A DNA stretch of 64,000 nt, taken from the NCBI GenBank assembly GCA_038749595.1, contig JBCDHW010000003.1, positions 229,565-293,564 on the forward strand, read 5' to 3'. The notes below the pieces were generated by a model. That model made no database searches and was not told the origin of the DNA. It saw only the letters and a list, made by a program, of their open reading frames with translations. The stretch comes from Parvularcula sp038749595. Its GTDB lineage: Bacteria > Pseudomonadota > Alphaproteobacteria > Caulobacterales > Parvularculaceae. This document shows positions 27,715 to 35,942 of this stretch, piece by piece (position 1 is the first letter of the stretch; each line of letters opens with the position of its first letter). Made by a program: the position numbers and the translations under genes.

Positions 27715-29949
27715 TCAATTGAGCTGATTCTCTCCGAGATTCGCCTCCAAAGCGGCGAGGCCGCGTTGCGCAATTGAGCGTGCTTCCGCGGCGTTGAGCC
27801 AAGCCTGGAACGCCTCAGCTGGCGAGCCTTCCAGCGCTTGGAGCTCCTCGCGCGCACCTTGGATATCATCCTCGTTCAGCCGCGCTTCAGCCCGGGCGAT
27901 GATCGCGCCTGGCGTATCGCCTTCCACATCGCCGACCGGGCGGACGCTGAACAGCCCCGACAGGTTGGCCGCGAACTTGTCTATCGCGCTATCAGCGCCA
28001 TCCCGTTTCTCGCCAGCCAAGGCCGCGCGGGCGGCTTCATCAAACCTGTCGCGCAGGGTGTCGGTGGTGGGGAGGCCCTGATTCGCAAACACCCGGAGGC
28101 TTGAAAGCTCGGTGCCGCCGCCGACAATGGCTTCAACGGTGTTGAGTTGGCGGGCAAACGGGCGGCCCTCGTCGATGTTGCTGCCGAGTGCGGAGACTGC
28201 GCTCAGAAGTGCGCTTTTTTGGGCAATTTCCACACCTGTGGTTTGCAGCTCTCGGATTCGCCGTTCGAGGGCGATGAGCTGCTGTTGCGAGGCGGCTTGC
28301 TGTTGCGACAGCGAGGACCGGAGCTCCGCAATTTGCTGAGAGGTTTGCGCGACCTGCTGCGCTGTCTGCTGGACCTGCGCTCGGGTTTCGTTGACCGCTT
28401 GCTGGGTCGCCGAGACAGCGCGTTCGGTCTGCTCAATCGTCTCCTCGGTCTCGGCGAGGCGTGTGTCGAGGACTTCTGTGGTCTCCGCCAGGACTTCGGA
28501 CTTCACGCCCTGACGGACATTGTCCGCTGTTGCCTCCACGATCGATGACACATCGCTGACGATCGTCCGGCGCAGGTCCTCGATCCGTTCTTCGGGGATG
28601 ACGGCGACGGGCATGCTGACCTGCTCTTGGACCTCGGGTTCAGGCTGGGGCGCCTCGGCTGGCGCCGGAGGATCAGCGGGCGGGGTCTCTTCGGTTTGCT
28701 CAGCCGCTGGTTCGTCGGCTGCGGCGTCAGCATTGGCTGCTTCGACTGCGCGCCGCTGGGCAGCGCGTTCTTCGGCAAGACGGCGGAGGCCTGCGATACG
28801 CGCTTCGGCTGCCCTGCGCTCTTCCTCGGCCGCTTCAGCGGCTGCCGCGGCGCGCTCGGCGTCACGGGTTTCGGTGTAGCGCATGAGGCTGGCGACAATC
28901 GCTTCGCCTTGGCTGGTGTCGACGGGCACGGCTTCTGGCGCTTCCTCCCGGGCAGGGGCGGGCTCTGGCGCCGCGTCGGCAACTTGCTCGGCGGGCGCCT
29001 CGGGCTCGGCCGCCTGTTCGGCGGGCGCTTCCTCTGCAGCGGCGACGCGGGCGTTGAGCGCGGCGACAAGGGCCAGGGCTTCGTCAGAAACCGCAGGGGC
29101 TTCCGGCGCAGGCTGCGCTTCTGCAGCGACCTCTTCGGCCGGAGCCTCCGGTTCTGGCGCGGCCTCTGCCACGGCTTCGGTGGCGTCCGATGGTTCTGCA
29201 GCTTCCTCAGTAGTTTCCGTTTCTTCAGCTGCCGCTACGGGAGCTGCAGCATCCTCAGCGGGAGCACTCTCGGTCGCTTCCGCAACGGTGTTGGGTGCGT
29301 CGTCAGCCTCAGCAGCGGGGGCGGCATCCTGTGGCTCTGCCGCTTCTACGCTATCGCTTGTTTCCGGCGCGGCAGCAGCTTCGGCGACTTCTGTCGCTTC
29401 TTCAGCTGGCTCCTCGTCGCTCTGGGCAGTTTCCGTTGGTGCGGCCACCGGCGCTGGTTCGGAAGGTCCATCGCTCGACGGGAACAAGATCGGCTGAGCA
29501 GTATCGCCGTCGGCGATCACGACGCCGTCTTCGCTGGGTCCTTCGGGGCTGTTGTTCGATTGGACGACGACAATACCCACGACCAGCGCCGCCAGTCCCC
29601 CGAGCACGACGAAGGGCAGGACGCTGCCGCCGCTGGAGGTTTCCGTATCGTCGTTGGCAGCCGCTGGCTGTTCGCCGGCGTCGTCCTCGGGCGCGGGTTC
29701 GTCTTCGGCGACCTCAGCGACTGTCGCGTCCGCAGGCTCGTCGGATGCTGGCGCGCTCGTCTCTTCGTCGACAATTTCAGCCTCAACGGCTTCGGGCTCT
29801 TGCTGATCCTCAGCGGGCGGATCTTCTTCGGCTGGGCCGTCCTCAGCTGAGGGCTCATCCGCGCCGTCGGTTTCCGAAGTTTCAGGGGCGGCGTCTTCAG
29901 CGTCGTCTTTCGTCTCGTTGTCGTCAGATTTTTTGGTGTCGTCGGCCAT
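27715..29949 (-). CDS. mic60: Alphaproteobacterial mitofilin/Mic60 homologue with long acidic linker
   Basis: This 744-residue inner-membrane protein is of the COG4223/Mic60 type. The first about 108 residues are highly acidic. One membrane helix follows (about 109-130, SVLPFVVLGGLAALVVGIVV). Then comes a further acidic Ala/Glu/Pro-rich stretch to about residue 420, a coiled coil rich in Gln, Glu and Thr (about 470-600) and a C-terminal mitofilin-like domain (LSSLRVFANQGLPTTDTLRD). Related proteins shape bacterial intracytoplasmic membranes and correspond to the mitochondrial crista-junction protein. The position between hemD and hemY is the classical context. The acidic linker is much longer than usual. 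Confidence 0.87.
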   Translation of the reverse strand: MADDTKKSDDNETKDDAEDAAPETSETDGADEPSAEDGPAEEDPPAEDQQEPEAVEAEIVDEETSAPASDEPADATVAEVAEDEPAPEDDAGEQPAAANDDTETSSGGSVLPFVVLGGLAALVVGIVVVQSNNSPEGPSEDGVVIADGDTAQPILFPSSDGPSEPAPVAAPTETAQSDEEPAEEATEVAEAAAAPETSDSVEAAEPQDAAPAAEADDAPNTVAEATESAPAEDAAAPVAAAEETETTEEAAEPSDATEAVAEAAPEPEAPAEEVAAEAQPAPEAPAVSDEALALVAALNARVAAAEEAPAEQAAEPEAPAEQVADAAPEPAPAREEAPEAVPVDTSQGEAIVASLMRYTETRDAERAAAAAEAAEEERRAAEARIAGLRRLAEERAAQRRAVEAANADAAADEPAAEQTEETPPADPPAPAEAPQPEPEVQEQVSMPVAVIPEERIEDLRRTIVSDVSSIVEATADNVRQGVKSEVLAETTEVLDTRLAETEETIEQTERAVSATQQAVNETRAQVQQTAQQVAQTSQQIAELRSSLSQQQAASQQQLIALERRIRELQTTGVEIAQKSALLSAVSALGSNIDEGRPFARQLNTVEAIVGGGTELSSLRVFANQGLPTTDTLRDRFDEAARAALAGEKRDGADSAIDKFAANLSGLFSVRPVGDVEGDTPGAIIARAEARLNEDDIQGAREELQALEGSPAEAFQAWLNAAEARSIAQRGLAALEANLGENQLN

Positions 29950-30009
29950 TTCGGACCCCCGGTTGGCATATGAAAAGACGTGCGTCGTATGCGCGAGACG
30001 CTCGCGTTT

Positions 30010-30720
30010 TTATGTGCGGCGAGCTGTCGCAAAGTCAACGAAGCGGGCTGCTTCTGTAGACCCTGTAACGACTGTTTCTTTGAACGGATATGTGGTGCGC
30101 GCAGTCGCTGCGATGCGCTCGCTCGCACAAATGGCTGTGATACCGCCGGCGGGCTCGTCACACTGCTGTGACTGCGCAAGGGCCGCGAAGGCTTCGACTG
30201 TTCGCGAGGAGACGAAGGTTGCGAATTTTGGCAGCGACGCGCCGAGAAATTCGATCAGCGATCGGGGCACGTCGCGGCGTTTGATTGCTTCGTAAACAAC
30301 GGCGCGCCGGTATTGGACGCCGCGTTCGGCGAACCCCGCGGCAAGGTCTTTTGCGAGGTGCTTGCCGCTAAGGTGCAGAAGGTCCGTGCCCCGCGGCACA
30401 GCGGTGAAGAGCTCTTCTCCGGCGAAACCCGGCCCGGTGCCGGCGACTTTCAACCCAGCGCTGCGCGCCGTCTCGGCGCTTTGTTCGCCTACTGCATAAA
30501 CTGGTACGCCGATAAATTGAGCAGCATACGGAATTGCATTTGGCGATGTTATGAGGAGCGCGTCCGGCATGTCGGGATGCTCGGTAAGGACAACGGGCTC
30601 AATCGTTAGCAGCGGTGCCTTAAAGACCAAGACATCCGTATACTGCCTAAAGTGCTGTTCCCACGTCGATGCACCAGGCTCAGGCCGGGTGATGAGCATC
30701 GCGCAGGTCGGACTAGGCAT
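30010..30720 (-). CDS. hemD: Uroporphyrinogen-III synthase
   Basis: The 236-residue HemD-family protein, which closes and inverts ring D of hydroxymethylbilane to give uroporphyrinogen III, has the typical LITRPEPGA start and the second-domain segment ATFVSSRTVEAFAALAQ. The family diverges strongly, so the assignment leans on position immediately after hemC. The ATG at 30720 overlaps the hemC stop by eight bases; an internal ATG at 30699 (MLITRPEP) is the alternative start. Neither has a good Shine-Dalgarno, as expected for translational coupling. Confidence 0.88.
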   Translation of the reverse strand: MPSPTCAMLITRPEPGASTWEQHFRQYTDVLVFKAPLLTIEPVVLTEHPDMPDALLITSPNAIPYAAQFIGVPVYAVGEQSAETARSAGLKVAGTGPGFAGEELFTAVPRGTDLLHLSGKHLAKDLAAGFAERGVQYRRAVVYEAIKRRDVPRSLIEFLGASLPKFATFVSSRTVEAFAALAQSQQCDEPAGGITAICASERIAATARTTYPFKETVVTGSTEAARFVDFATARRT

Positions 30721-31684
30721 GGCCAAGATGTTCGCGGAGCTCTGCACTCGCGCGGCTCAACAGGTCCTTTGCAATCGCCGATCCTTGCTCCGCTCCGCTT
30801 CGCACTTCGGCTTCGAGGTCCGGGCCGGAGAGATCGAGAATATCGTCAAAGCGCTCCGCAAGCTGACCATCGAGGCTCAAGATCTCAGCCCGGAAACGCA
30901 TGCCGCCGGGTACCACTTCCGCCAGGCCTGCCATCGGCGTGCGGCAAGACCCGTCGAGCTGCGCGAGGAAAGCGCGCTCCACGCTGCTGCGTCGTTCGGT
31001 GTCGGCGCAGGTGATCTGTGCACAGAGGTCTCGCGCCACCGGATCGTCGGCGCGCGTCTGGATGCAGAGGATCCCTTGGCCGAGCGCCGGAAGCATCGCA
31101 TCGGCGGGCATCACCGTGCGCTGCACCTCGTCGTGGCCGAGACGCCTCAGACCTGCTTCCGCGAGGAACGTGCCGGACGCTTCGCCCGCCTCGAGCTTGC
31201 CAAGCCGGGTGCCGACATTTCCGCGGAACGGGACGATCGCCACGTCGGGCCGCTGGCGGCGGAGCTGCGCGGCCCGGCGCACCGAGCTGGTCCCGATCAC
31301 GGCGCCTTCGGGCACGTCATCCAGGCTGCGGCCATCGAGGGTGACAAACGCGTCGGACGGGTTCTCCCGCGGCGGGACCGCCGCTTGGACCAGCCCTTCG
31401 GGCATCACGGCCGGCATGTCCTTCATCGAGTGGATCGCGATCTGCGCGTTACCGGAGATCAGGGCCGCTTCAATCTCCTTTACAAACAGGCCCTTGCCGC
31501 CGACCTCCGACAGGGAGCTGGCGAGGTTCTTGTCCCCCGTCGTGACGTGGGTTTGCAGCGGGAAGAGGGTTTCCCACTCCTCCTCAGGCGCGCCGATGGC
31601 GCGGCCGAGCATGGCGCGGGTGGCGATGGCTTGGGCAACGGCGAGGGGGGACTGACGCGAGACTAAGGTGACTGGTTTGTCCAT
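30713..31684 (-). CDS. hemC: Hydroxymethylbilane synthase (porphobilinogen deaminase)
   Basis: The 323-residue enzyme polymerises four porphobilinogens into hydroxymethylbilane. Diagnostic segments are SRQSPLAVAQA, HSMKDMPAVMPEGL, GTSSVRRAAQLRRQRPD, RGNVGTRLGKL and the dipyrromethane-cofactor Cys in LDGSCRTPMAG. It is first in the haem operon, with its start only 27 bp from that of divergent tsaD, so both promoters must share that short gap or overlap the coding ends. Confidence 0.96.
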   Translation of the reverse strand: MDKPVTLVSRQSPLAVAQAIATRAMLGRAIGAPEEEWETLFPLQTHVTTGDKNLASSLSEVGGKGLFVKEIEAALISGNAQIAIHSMKDMPAVMPEGLVQAAVPPRENPSDAFVTLDGRSLDDVPEGAVIGTSSVRRAAQLRRQRPDVAIVPFRGNVGTRLGKLEAGEASGTFLAEAGLRRLGHDEVQRTVMPADAMLPALGQGILCIQTRADDPVARDLCAQITCADTERRSSVERAFLAQLDGSCRTPMAGLAEVVPGGMRFRAEILSLDGQLAERFDDILDLSGPDLEAEVRSGAEQGSAIAKDLLSRASAELREHLGHA

Positions 31685-31711
31685 GAGATACTGGGGTGCT
31701 AGGGGCGCGCG

Positions 31712-32800
31712 ATGCGTGACATAGAGCGCGAAGCGCGCCTCGTTTTCGGAATTGAGTCAAGCTGTGATGACACTGCAGCGGCCGTTCTACGGGTTGGTAC
31801 GTCCGTAGAAGTTATGTCGTCGATCGTCCGCGGCCAGGACGAAAGCCATGCGCCCTTCGGCGGGGTGGTGCCCGAGATCGCGGCGCGCGCCCATGCGGAC
31901 CGGATCGACCAAGTCGCCGAGGAGGCGCTGAGCGCGGCCGGTATTGCGGCGCGCGACCTTGACCTCATTTGTGCGACGGCTGGGCCGGGGCTAATCGGCG
32001 GGGTGATGGCTGGGTTCACCTTCGCCAAAGGGCTCAGCCTCGCCACCGGCGCGCCGCTGGTTCCGGTGAACCATTTGGAAGGCCATGCGCTTTCAGCCGG
32101 GCTCGAGGCTGAGGTGCCGTTGCCCTACCTCTTGCTTCTGGTTAGCGGCGGGCACTCGCAGCTGTTGCTGGTCAGGGGTCCCGGCGAAGCGGAGCGCCTC
32201 GGGTCGACCATTGACGACGCCGTCGGCGAGGCCTTCGACAAGACGGCCAAGCTAATGGGGCTCGGCGTTCCCGGTGGGCCCGCGATCGAGCGTCTGGCGG
32301 TGGAGGGCGACGCCGCGCGGTTTTCGATGCCGAAACCCCTACGCGGCCGCGAGGGTTTTGATTTCAGCTTTTCAGGCCTGAAAACGGCGGTTCGTCAGGC
32401 TGCGGAGAAAGCGGCGCCGCTCGCCCCGCAAGACCGCGCCGACCTCGCCGCGAGCTTCCAAAAGGCGGCGGTGGCCCATCTCGTGGACCGGACGAAGGCG
32501 GCGTTGAAAGCGTCGAAGGCGAAGGCGCTGGTGGCTGCAGGCGGGGTTGCGGCCAACGCTCGGCTGCGCCGCAAACTCGAGGCGGCAGCGGGCAAACTGG
32601 ACGTGCCATTCTTCGCGCCGCCTCTTCGTTACTGTACGGACAATGCGGCGATGATCGCTTATGCAGGGTACCGCCTTTTTGAGGCGGGACGCATGCCTCC
32701 GCGGTCCGAAGCCATGGCGCTGGCCCCCCGGCCGCGTTGGCCCCTCGATGAAGATGCCGCCCCGATGGTGGGGAAGGGCAAGCGGGGGGTGAAGGTCTGA
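31712..32800 (+). CDS. tsaD: tRNA N6-threonylcarbamoyltransferase TsaD
   Basis: This 362-residue ASKHA-fold enzyme transfers the threonylcarbamoyl group to A37 of tRNAs. It shows GIESSCDDTAAAVL, the metal-binding HLEGHALSAGLE (HxxxH), LLVSGGHSQLLLV and the C-terminal GGVAANARLRRKL with CTDNAAMIAYAG. It pairs functionally with TsaE encoded at 16.9 kb. The stop overlaps the gpsA start by one base (TGATG), and the order hemC divergent from tsaD-gpsA is conserved in many alphaproteobacteria. Confidence 0.96.
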   Translation: MRDIEREARLVFGIESSCDDTAAAVLRVGTSVEVMSSIVRGQDESHAPFGGVVPEIAARAHADRIDQVAEEALSAAGIAARDLDLICATAGPGLIGGVMAGFTFAKGLSLATGAPLVPVNHLEGHALSAGLEAEVPLPYLLLLVSGGHSQLLLVRGPGEAERLGSTIDDAVGEAFDKTAKLMGLGVPGGPAIERLAVEGDAARFSMPKPLRGREGFDFSFSGLKTAVRQAAEKAAPLAPQDRADLAASFQKAAVAHLVDRTKAALKASKAKALVAAGGVAANARLRRKLEAAAGKLDVPFFAPPLRYCTDNAAMIAYAGYRLFEAGRMPPRSEAMALAPRPRWPLDEDAAPMVGKGKRGVKV

Positions 32801-33792
32801 TGGTCAAAGTCTTTGTCGCCGGTGCCGGAAGCTGGGGCACGGCGCTGGCGGTCCTTGTCGCAAAGCACGGGCGCCAGACCACGCTCTGGGCGCGATCGGA
32901 CGCCCAGGCGGACGCCATCAACGCGGACCGGTCTAACAATCTTCGGCTGCCGGACATTCCGTTCCCGGAGGGTCTTTCAGTCACCTCCGAACCCGAGGCT
33001 TTGCGGGATCATGATGGGTGTTTGTTCGTCATTCCTGCGCAGGCTGCGCGCTCCCATCTCGAAGCCTTTCGGGCGGCGACCAATGGCGCGGCCTTGCCGG
33101 TCGCGCTGTGTTGTAAGGGGCTTGAGCGGGACACCATGGCGCCGATGCACCGGGTGCTGAAAGAAGCCTGGCCAGAGGCCCGCGGATCGGTCCTCTCCGG
33201 GCCCAGCTTCGCGGCCGATGTGGCGCGCGGGCAGCCAACAGCGGTGACGCTCGCTTCAGATGACGATGATCAGCGGCAATTCTGGCTCGATGCTTTGGCG
33301 ACGCCGACATTTCGTCCGTATGCTTCAAACGATCCCCTGGGTGCTGAGCTTGGCGGGGCGGTGAAGAACGTTCTGGCCATCGCGTGCGGCATCGCGGAGG
33401 GCAAAGGTTTTGGCGACAGCGCCAAAGCGGCCATCATTGCCCGCGGGTTTGCGGAACTCCAGCGCTTTGGCGCAGCGATGGGCGCGCGGCCCGAGACGCT
33501 TGCCGGTCTCTCGGGCCTTGGCGATTTGGTGCTGACATGCGGCTCGCGCCAATCGCGGAACTTTTCTCTGGGCGTGGCTTTAGGGCAGGGCGCCGCAATC
33601 GAAGACTACTTGGCAGAGCAAGGGACGGTTGCAGAAGGCGCAGCGACTGCGCGGCCTCTGACCCTCAAAGCGCGGGAATTGGGCGTCGAAATGCCAATCT
33701 CAGAAGGTGTCGCGTCCATCATCGACGATGGCGCGTCCGTTGATCAAGTGATCGGTACGCTGATGAACCGGCCGCTGAAAGCCGAAGCTTAG
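32800..33792 (+). CDS. gpsA: NAD(P)H-dependent glycerol-3-phosphate dehydrogenase
   Basis: The 330-residue enzyme reduces dihydroxyacetone phosphate to sn-glycerol 3-phosphate for phospholipid synthesis. It has the N-terminal nucleotide-binding GAGSWGTALAVLVA, the catalytic-Lys region GAVKNVLAIACGIAEG, then LSGLGDLVLTC and the SRNFSLG loop. Coupled to tsaD by TGATG. Its TAG stop shares bases with the stop of the next, convergent gene. Confidence 0.96.
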   Translation: MVKVFVAGAGSWGTALAVLVAKHGRQTTLWARSDAQADAINADRSNNLRLPDIPFPEGLSVTSEPEALRDHDGCLFVIPAQAARSHLEAFRAATNGAALPVALCCKGLERDTMAPMHRVLKEAWPEARGSVLSGPSFAADVARGQPTAVTLASDDDDQRQFWLDALATPTFRPYASNDPLGAELGGAVKNVLAIACGIAEGKGFGDSAKAAIIARGFAELQRFGAAMGARPETLAGLSGLGDLVLTCGSRQSRNFSLGVALGQGAAIEDYLAEQGTVAEGAATARPLTLKARELGVEMPISEGVASIIDDGASVDQVIGTLMNRPLKAEA

Positions 33793-34172
33793 CGAAATTC
33801 CGTCGGACAGCTTTTGCGCTTCCGCTCTTCACCCGCATAATCCACGTATCCGCGCTCGAACGCTGCTGCGCCATCCGCCGCGAAGAGATCATAGCACATG
33901 TTCAGCTGACTGACGTAGTCGTCACCGCCCGCGGGGACCTTGCCGCTGCGCGCGAAGTCGTAGGCGTAGTTGTAGCAGTCACAGACCCGGGCTGGGGGGA
34001 CGTAGTCGTCGTCCGACAACAATCCGCCGCCGGGCATCGATGCTGTGCGCACAGTGGTTACCGCGCTCGGCTGGGTGAGCGACATGCTGCCTTCGCCGAA
34101 GAAGACGAACGCAAAGACGGCTGTTATGCCGACCGCGAGAACACCGCCGAAAATCGATTCAATGCGCGTCAT
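33789..34172 (-). CDS. Small single-pass membrane protein of unknown function
   Basis: No family was recognised. The N-terminus has one hydrophobic helix (SIFGGVLAVGITAVFAFVFF). The rest is polar and predicted outside the cytoplasm, with several Cys (RVCDCYNYAYDF, NMCYDLF, KRKSCPTEFR) that could form disulfides or bind a cofactor. The start is uncertain: the ATG at 34172 begins just before the helix, a GTG at 34184 or ATG at 34202 would add 4 or 10 residues, and an AGGAGAGG lies rather far (13 bases) from 34172. Convergent with gpsA. Confidence 0.6.
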   Translation of the reverse strand: MTRIESIFGGVLAVGITAVFAFVFFGEGSMSLTQPSAVTTVRTASMPGGGLLSDDDYVPPARVCDCYNYAYDFARSGKVPAGGDDYVSQLNMCYDLFAADGAAAFERGYVDYAGEERKRKSCPTEFR

Positions 34173-34263
34173 CGTTTTGCCCACACCTCTCCTGACGTTC
34201 ATTTATTAACGTAAATGCCGCGGGAAGGAAAGCACCCTCTGAACAGTGTCACAGCTGCCGGGG

Positions 34264-35145
34264 CTACACAGCCCGTTCTAGGCACGCGTCTGTGATCTCC
34301 CACCCCAGGTCGCGCAGCATGCCCAGCAGGATTTTGTCCGGATGCCGGGGGCTTACGCCCTCGCCGCCCGCTGCGAGCATGATCGGTGGGGGGCGGCGTG
34401 GAAATTGCGGAATATGGCTGATGTTCAGGGGAACGACGCCCACCGGGAAGCCGTAATTCGCTGCCGTCGCATGCTTGCCATCGAAATGGATCGTAGGGTT
34501 CGCGAGCGCCTCTATGAGCGCGGGCGTGCCGTCCTCAAAGTCTCTGGTGATCCGCCGTCCGTCGGCTAATTTGATAAAGGTATCATAGAGTTCCGGGGTG
34601 CCGTTGAGCTCTGGCCAGGTGAATGTCCAGGTGAAGTAATCGAGGTCATCGTTCGGCCGCCCGATGGTTGCGACCGGCTCACCCTCCCATGGAATATAGA
34701 CCGATGATGAGATGCCGAGGCCATGGCCAATCTCGTGCAGCGCGACTTTGATGAAATCGATGGCGCCGTCGGCGATCGGGTCATTTGCGGCGTAGTGCCA
34801 ATTGTCTTTGTCGCGGAAGAAGATGTTCATGTCGTCTTCGTCCGTCACCGCGCGGCCGCGCATCGCGCTGGCTAGCGCCGTGGGATAGTCGACGTTGCGC
34901 TTGGGCAGATAGCGCTTGTTGCGCACCGAGTTGTGCCCTGCGAAGCCCGTCGGCCCACCCGGCATCCACTTGACGTGCACATGGATTGGCACGTCGGAGA
35001 TCAGGCACGTCTCCCAAATGCTGGCTGCCGTTTCGAAATCGATCTGCGCCGCTTCGGGCACCCCTTCGTAAGTTGTGACAATGTCGGACGTTATGGGGCT
35101 CTGCGCCGTGAGGGCGAGCGCTGCGGCGAGGGCAGGAACGAGCAT
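34264..35145 (-). CDS. Secreted metzincin-like zinc metalloprotease
   Basis: The 293-residue product has a probable signal peptide (MLVPALAAALALTAQS). The zinc motif HEIGHGLGISS begins at His137, with Glu138 as catalytic base and His141 as second ligand. Position 147, where metzincins carry the third ligand His or Asp, is Ser. The C-terminal part has an ISHIPQF segment and GEGVSPRHPDKILLGMLRDLGW, resembling a group of bacterial matrixin-like proteins. The start at 35145 is chosen because GGAGA lies seven bases upstream; longer in-frame starts would bury the signal peptide. It may be an inactive or non-canonical peptidase. Divergent from the ArsR pair. Confidence 0.75.
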   Translation of the reverse strand: MLVPALAAALALTAQSPITSDIVTTYEGVPEAAQIDFETAASIWETCLISDVPIHVHVKWMPGGPTGFAGHNSVRNKRYLPKRNVDYPTALASAMRGRAVTDEDDMNIFFRDKDNWHYAANDPIADGAIDFIKVALHEIGHGLGISSSVYIPWEGEPVATIGRPNDDLDYFTWTFTWPELNGTPELYDTFIKLADGRRITRDFEDGTPALIEALANPTIHFDGKHATAANYGFPVGVVPLNISHIPQFPRRPPPIMLAAGGEGVSPRHPDKILLGMLRDLGWEITDACLERAV

Positions 35146-35213
35146 CGGCAAGTCTCCAATCATCCCAGTACATGTTGCTTTTCGATAAAATGACCAGGGC
35201 CGATCCTTCGCGG

Positions 35214-35241
35214 TTGACATATTTAGTTGATTAGCTAAATA
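35214..35241 (+). promoter_or_regulatory. Promoter with overlapping inverted repeat, probable ArsR/SdpR-type operator
   Basis: TTGACA (35214-35219) is followed after 16 bases by TAAATA (35236-35241). An inverted repeat TATTTAG/CTAAATA (35220-35226 and 35235-35241) with an 8-base spacer lies between and over these boxes, which suits autorepression by the adjacent regulator. Transcription would start about seven bases downstream, at or next to the ATG at 35248, giving a leaderless mRNA. Confidence 0.75.
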
Positions 35242-35247
35242 ACATGC

Positions 35248-35562
35248 ATGTCCACAGTCTTCAAAGCGCTCGCCGACCCCACACGTCGTCAGGTTCTCAG
35301 CCTACTGAAGGACGGACCGCTGTCCGCGGGGGAAATCTCCGAGCAATTCACGTTCTCGAAGCCGACAATGTCAGCGCATCTCAGTGTGCTGAAGGAAGCG
35401 GGTTTGGTTTCGACCAAGAAAAGCGGCCAGCGGGTGATCTATACGCTGCAGATCTCGGTGCTTGAGGATGCTGTGCTGGGGTTTGCTGAGCAATTTGGTC
35501 TGAAGACTGATGAACGCCGTAGGGCAAACGCGCCAAGAGATGCGCAGGGGGAGCTGTCATGA
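35248..35562 (+). CDS. ArsR-family winged-helix autorepressor (SdpR-like)
   Basis: The 104-residue repressor has a winged helix covering most of the protein: FKALADPTRRQVLSLLKDGP, then the recognition helix SKPTMSAHLSVLKEAGL and the wing TKKSGQRVIYTL. It has no cysteine at all, so it is not a thiol-based metal sensor. Together with the coupled membrane protein this points to the SdpR/SdpI type of autorepressor rather than ArsR proper. ATG overlaps with the next gene (ATGA). The palindrome at 35220-35241 is the likely operator. Confidence 0.88.
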   Translation: MSTVFKALADPTRRQVLSLLKDGPLSAGEISEQFTFSKPTMSAHLSVLKEAGLVSTKKSGQRVIYTLQISVLEDAVLGFAEQFGLKTDERRRANAPRDAQGELS

Positions 35563-35936
35563 ACGTCCAAATCGCCAACGCCCTTGTCTTCGCGGCGATC
35601 ATTCTTGCCGTGGCGTTTTTCGGGACCCAGCTGCAAGACGTAGGTGTCGTCCAAGGTGAGCCTGAGAGGCTTGCGGGAATTGTTGCGGGGTTAGTGTTGA
35701 TTTGGTTCGGCAACGCGATGCCAAAAACGGCGGCGGCTGATTGCAGCTGCGGCCAACAGCCATCATTCCGTGTCAAGAGGTTTGCTGGTGCGACGCTCAT
35801 GCTCGCTGGGTTGGTGCACGCAGGTGTTTGGCTCTTTGCCCCGGCGGATATCATGGCCTGGCTGTCGACGGTGCCTGTGATCCTCGGCTTAGGCCTGATC
35901 TTCACCAGGGCATTCCGTGCACGGGCTTGGTTCTAG
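35559..35936 (+). CDS. Four-helix membrane protein, SdpI-like
   Basis: The 125-residue protein has four predicted membrane spans. The WFGNAMPK motif after the second span and the RVKRFAGATLMLAGLVHAG stretch resemble SdpI-family immunity/signal proteins, in which the membrane protein titrates the coupled ArsR-type repressor. A DCSCGQQ Cys pair in the loop is unusual. Function is inferred mainly from context. Its start overlaps the regulator by four bases. Confidence 0.6.
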   Translation: MNVQIANALVFAAIILAVAFFGTQLQDVGVVQGEPERLAGIVAGLVLIWFGNAMPKTAAADCSCGQQPSFRVKRFAGATLMLAGLVHAGVWLFAPADIMAWLSTVPVILGLGLIFTRAFRARAWF

Positions 35937-35942
35937 CGCTGC

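Noticed and set aside
28627..29850. Plus-strand 407-codon frame opposite mic60
   Set aside because: It is Arg/Gly/Phe/Cys-rich as expected from reading Glu/Ala codons backwards; the minus strand has the mitofilin features.
30551..31666. Plus-strand 371-codon frame opposite hemC
   Set aside because: hemC is unmistakable on the other strand; the frame has no family features.
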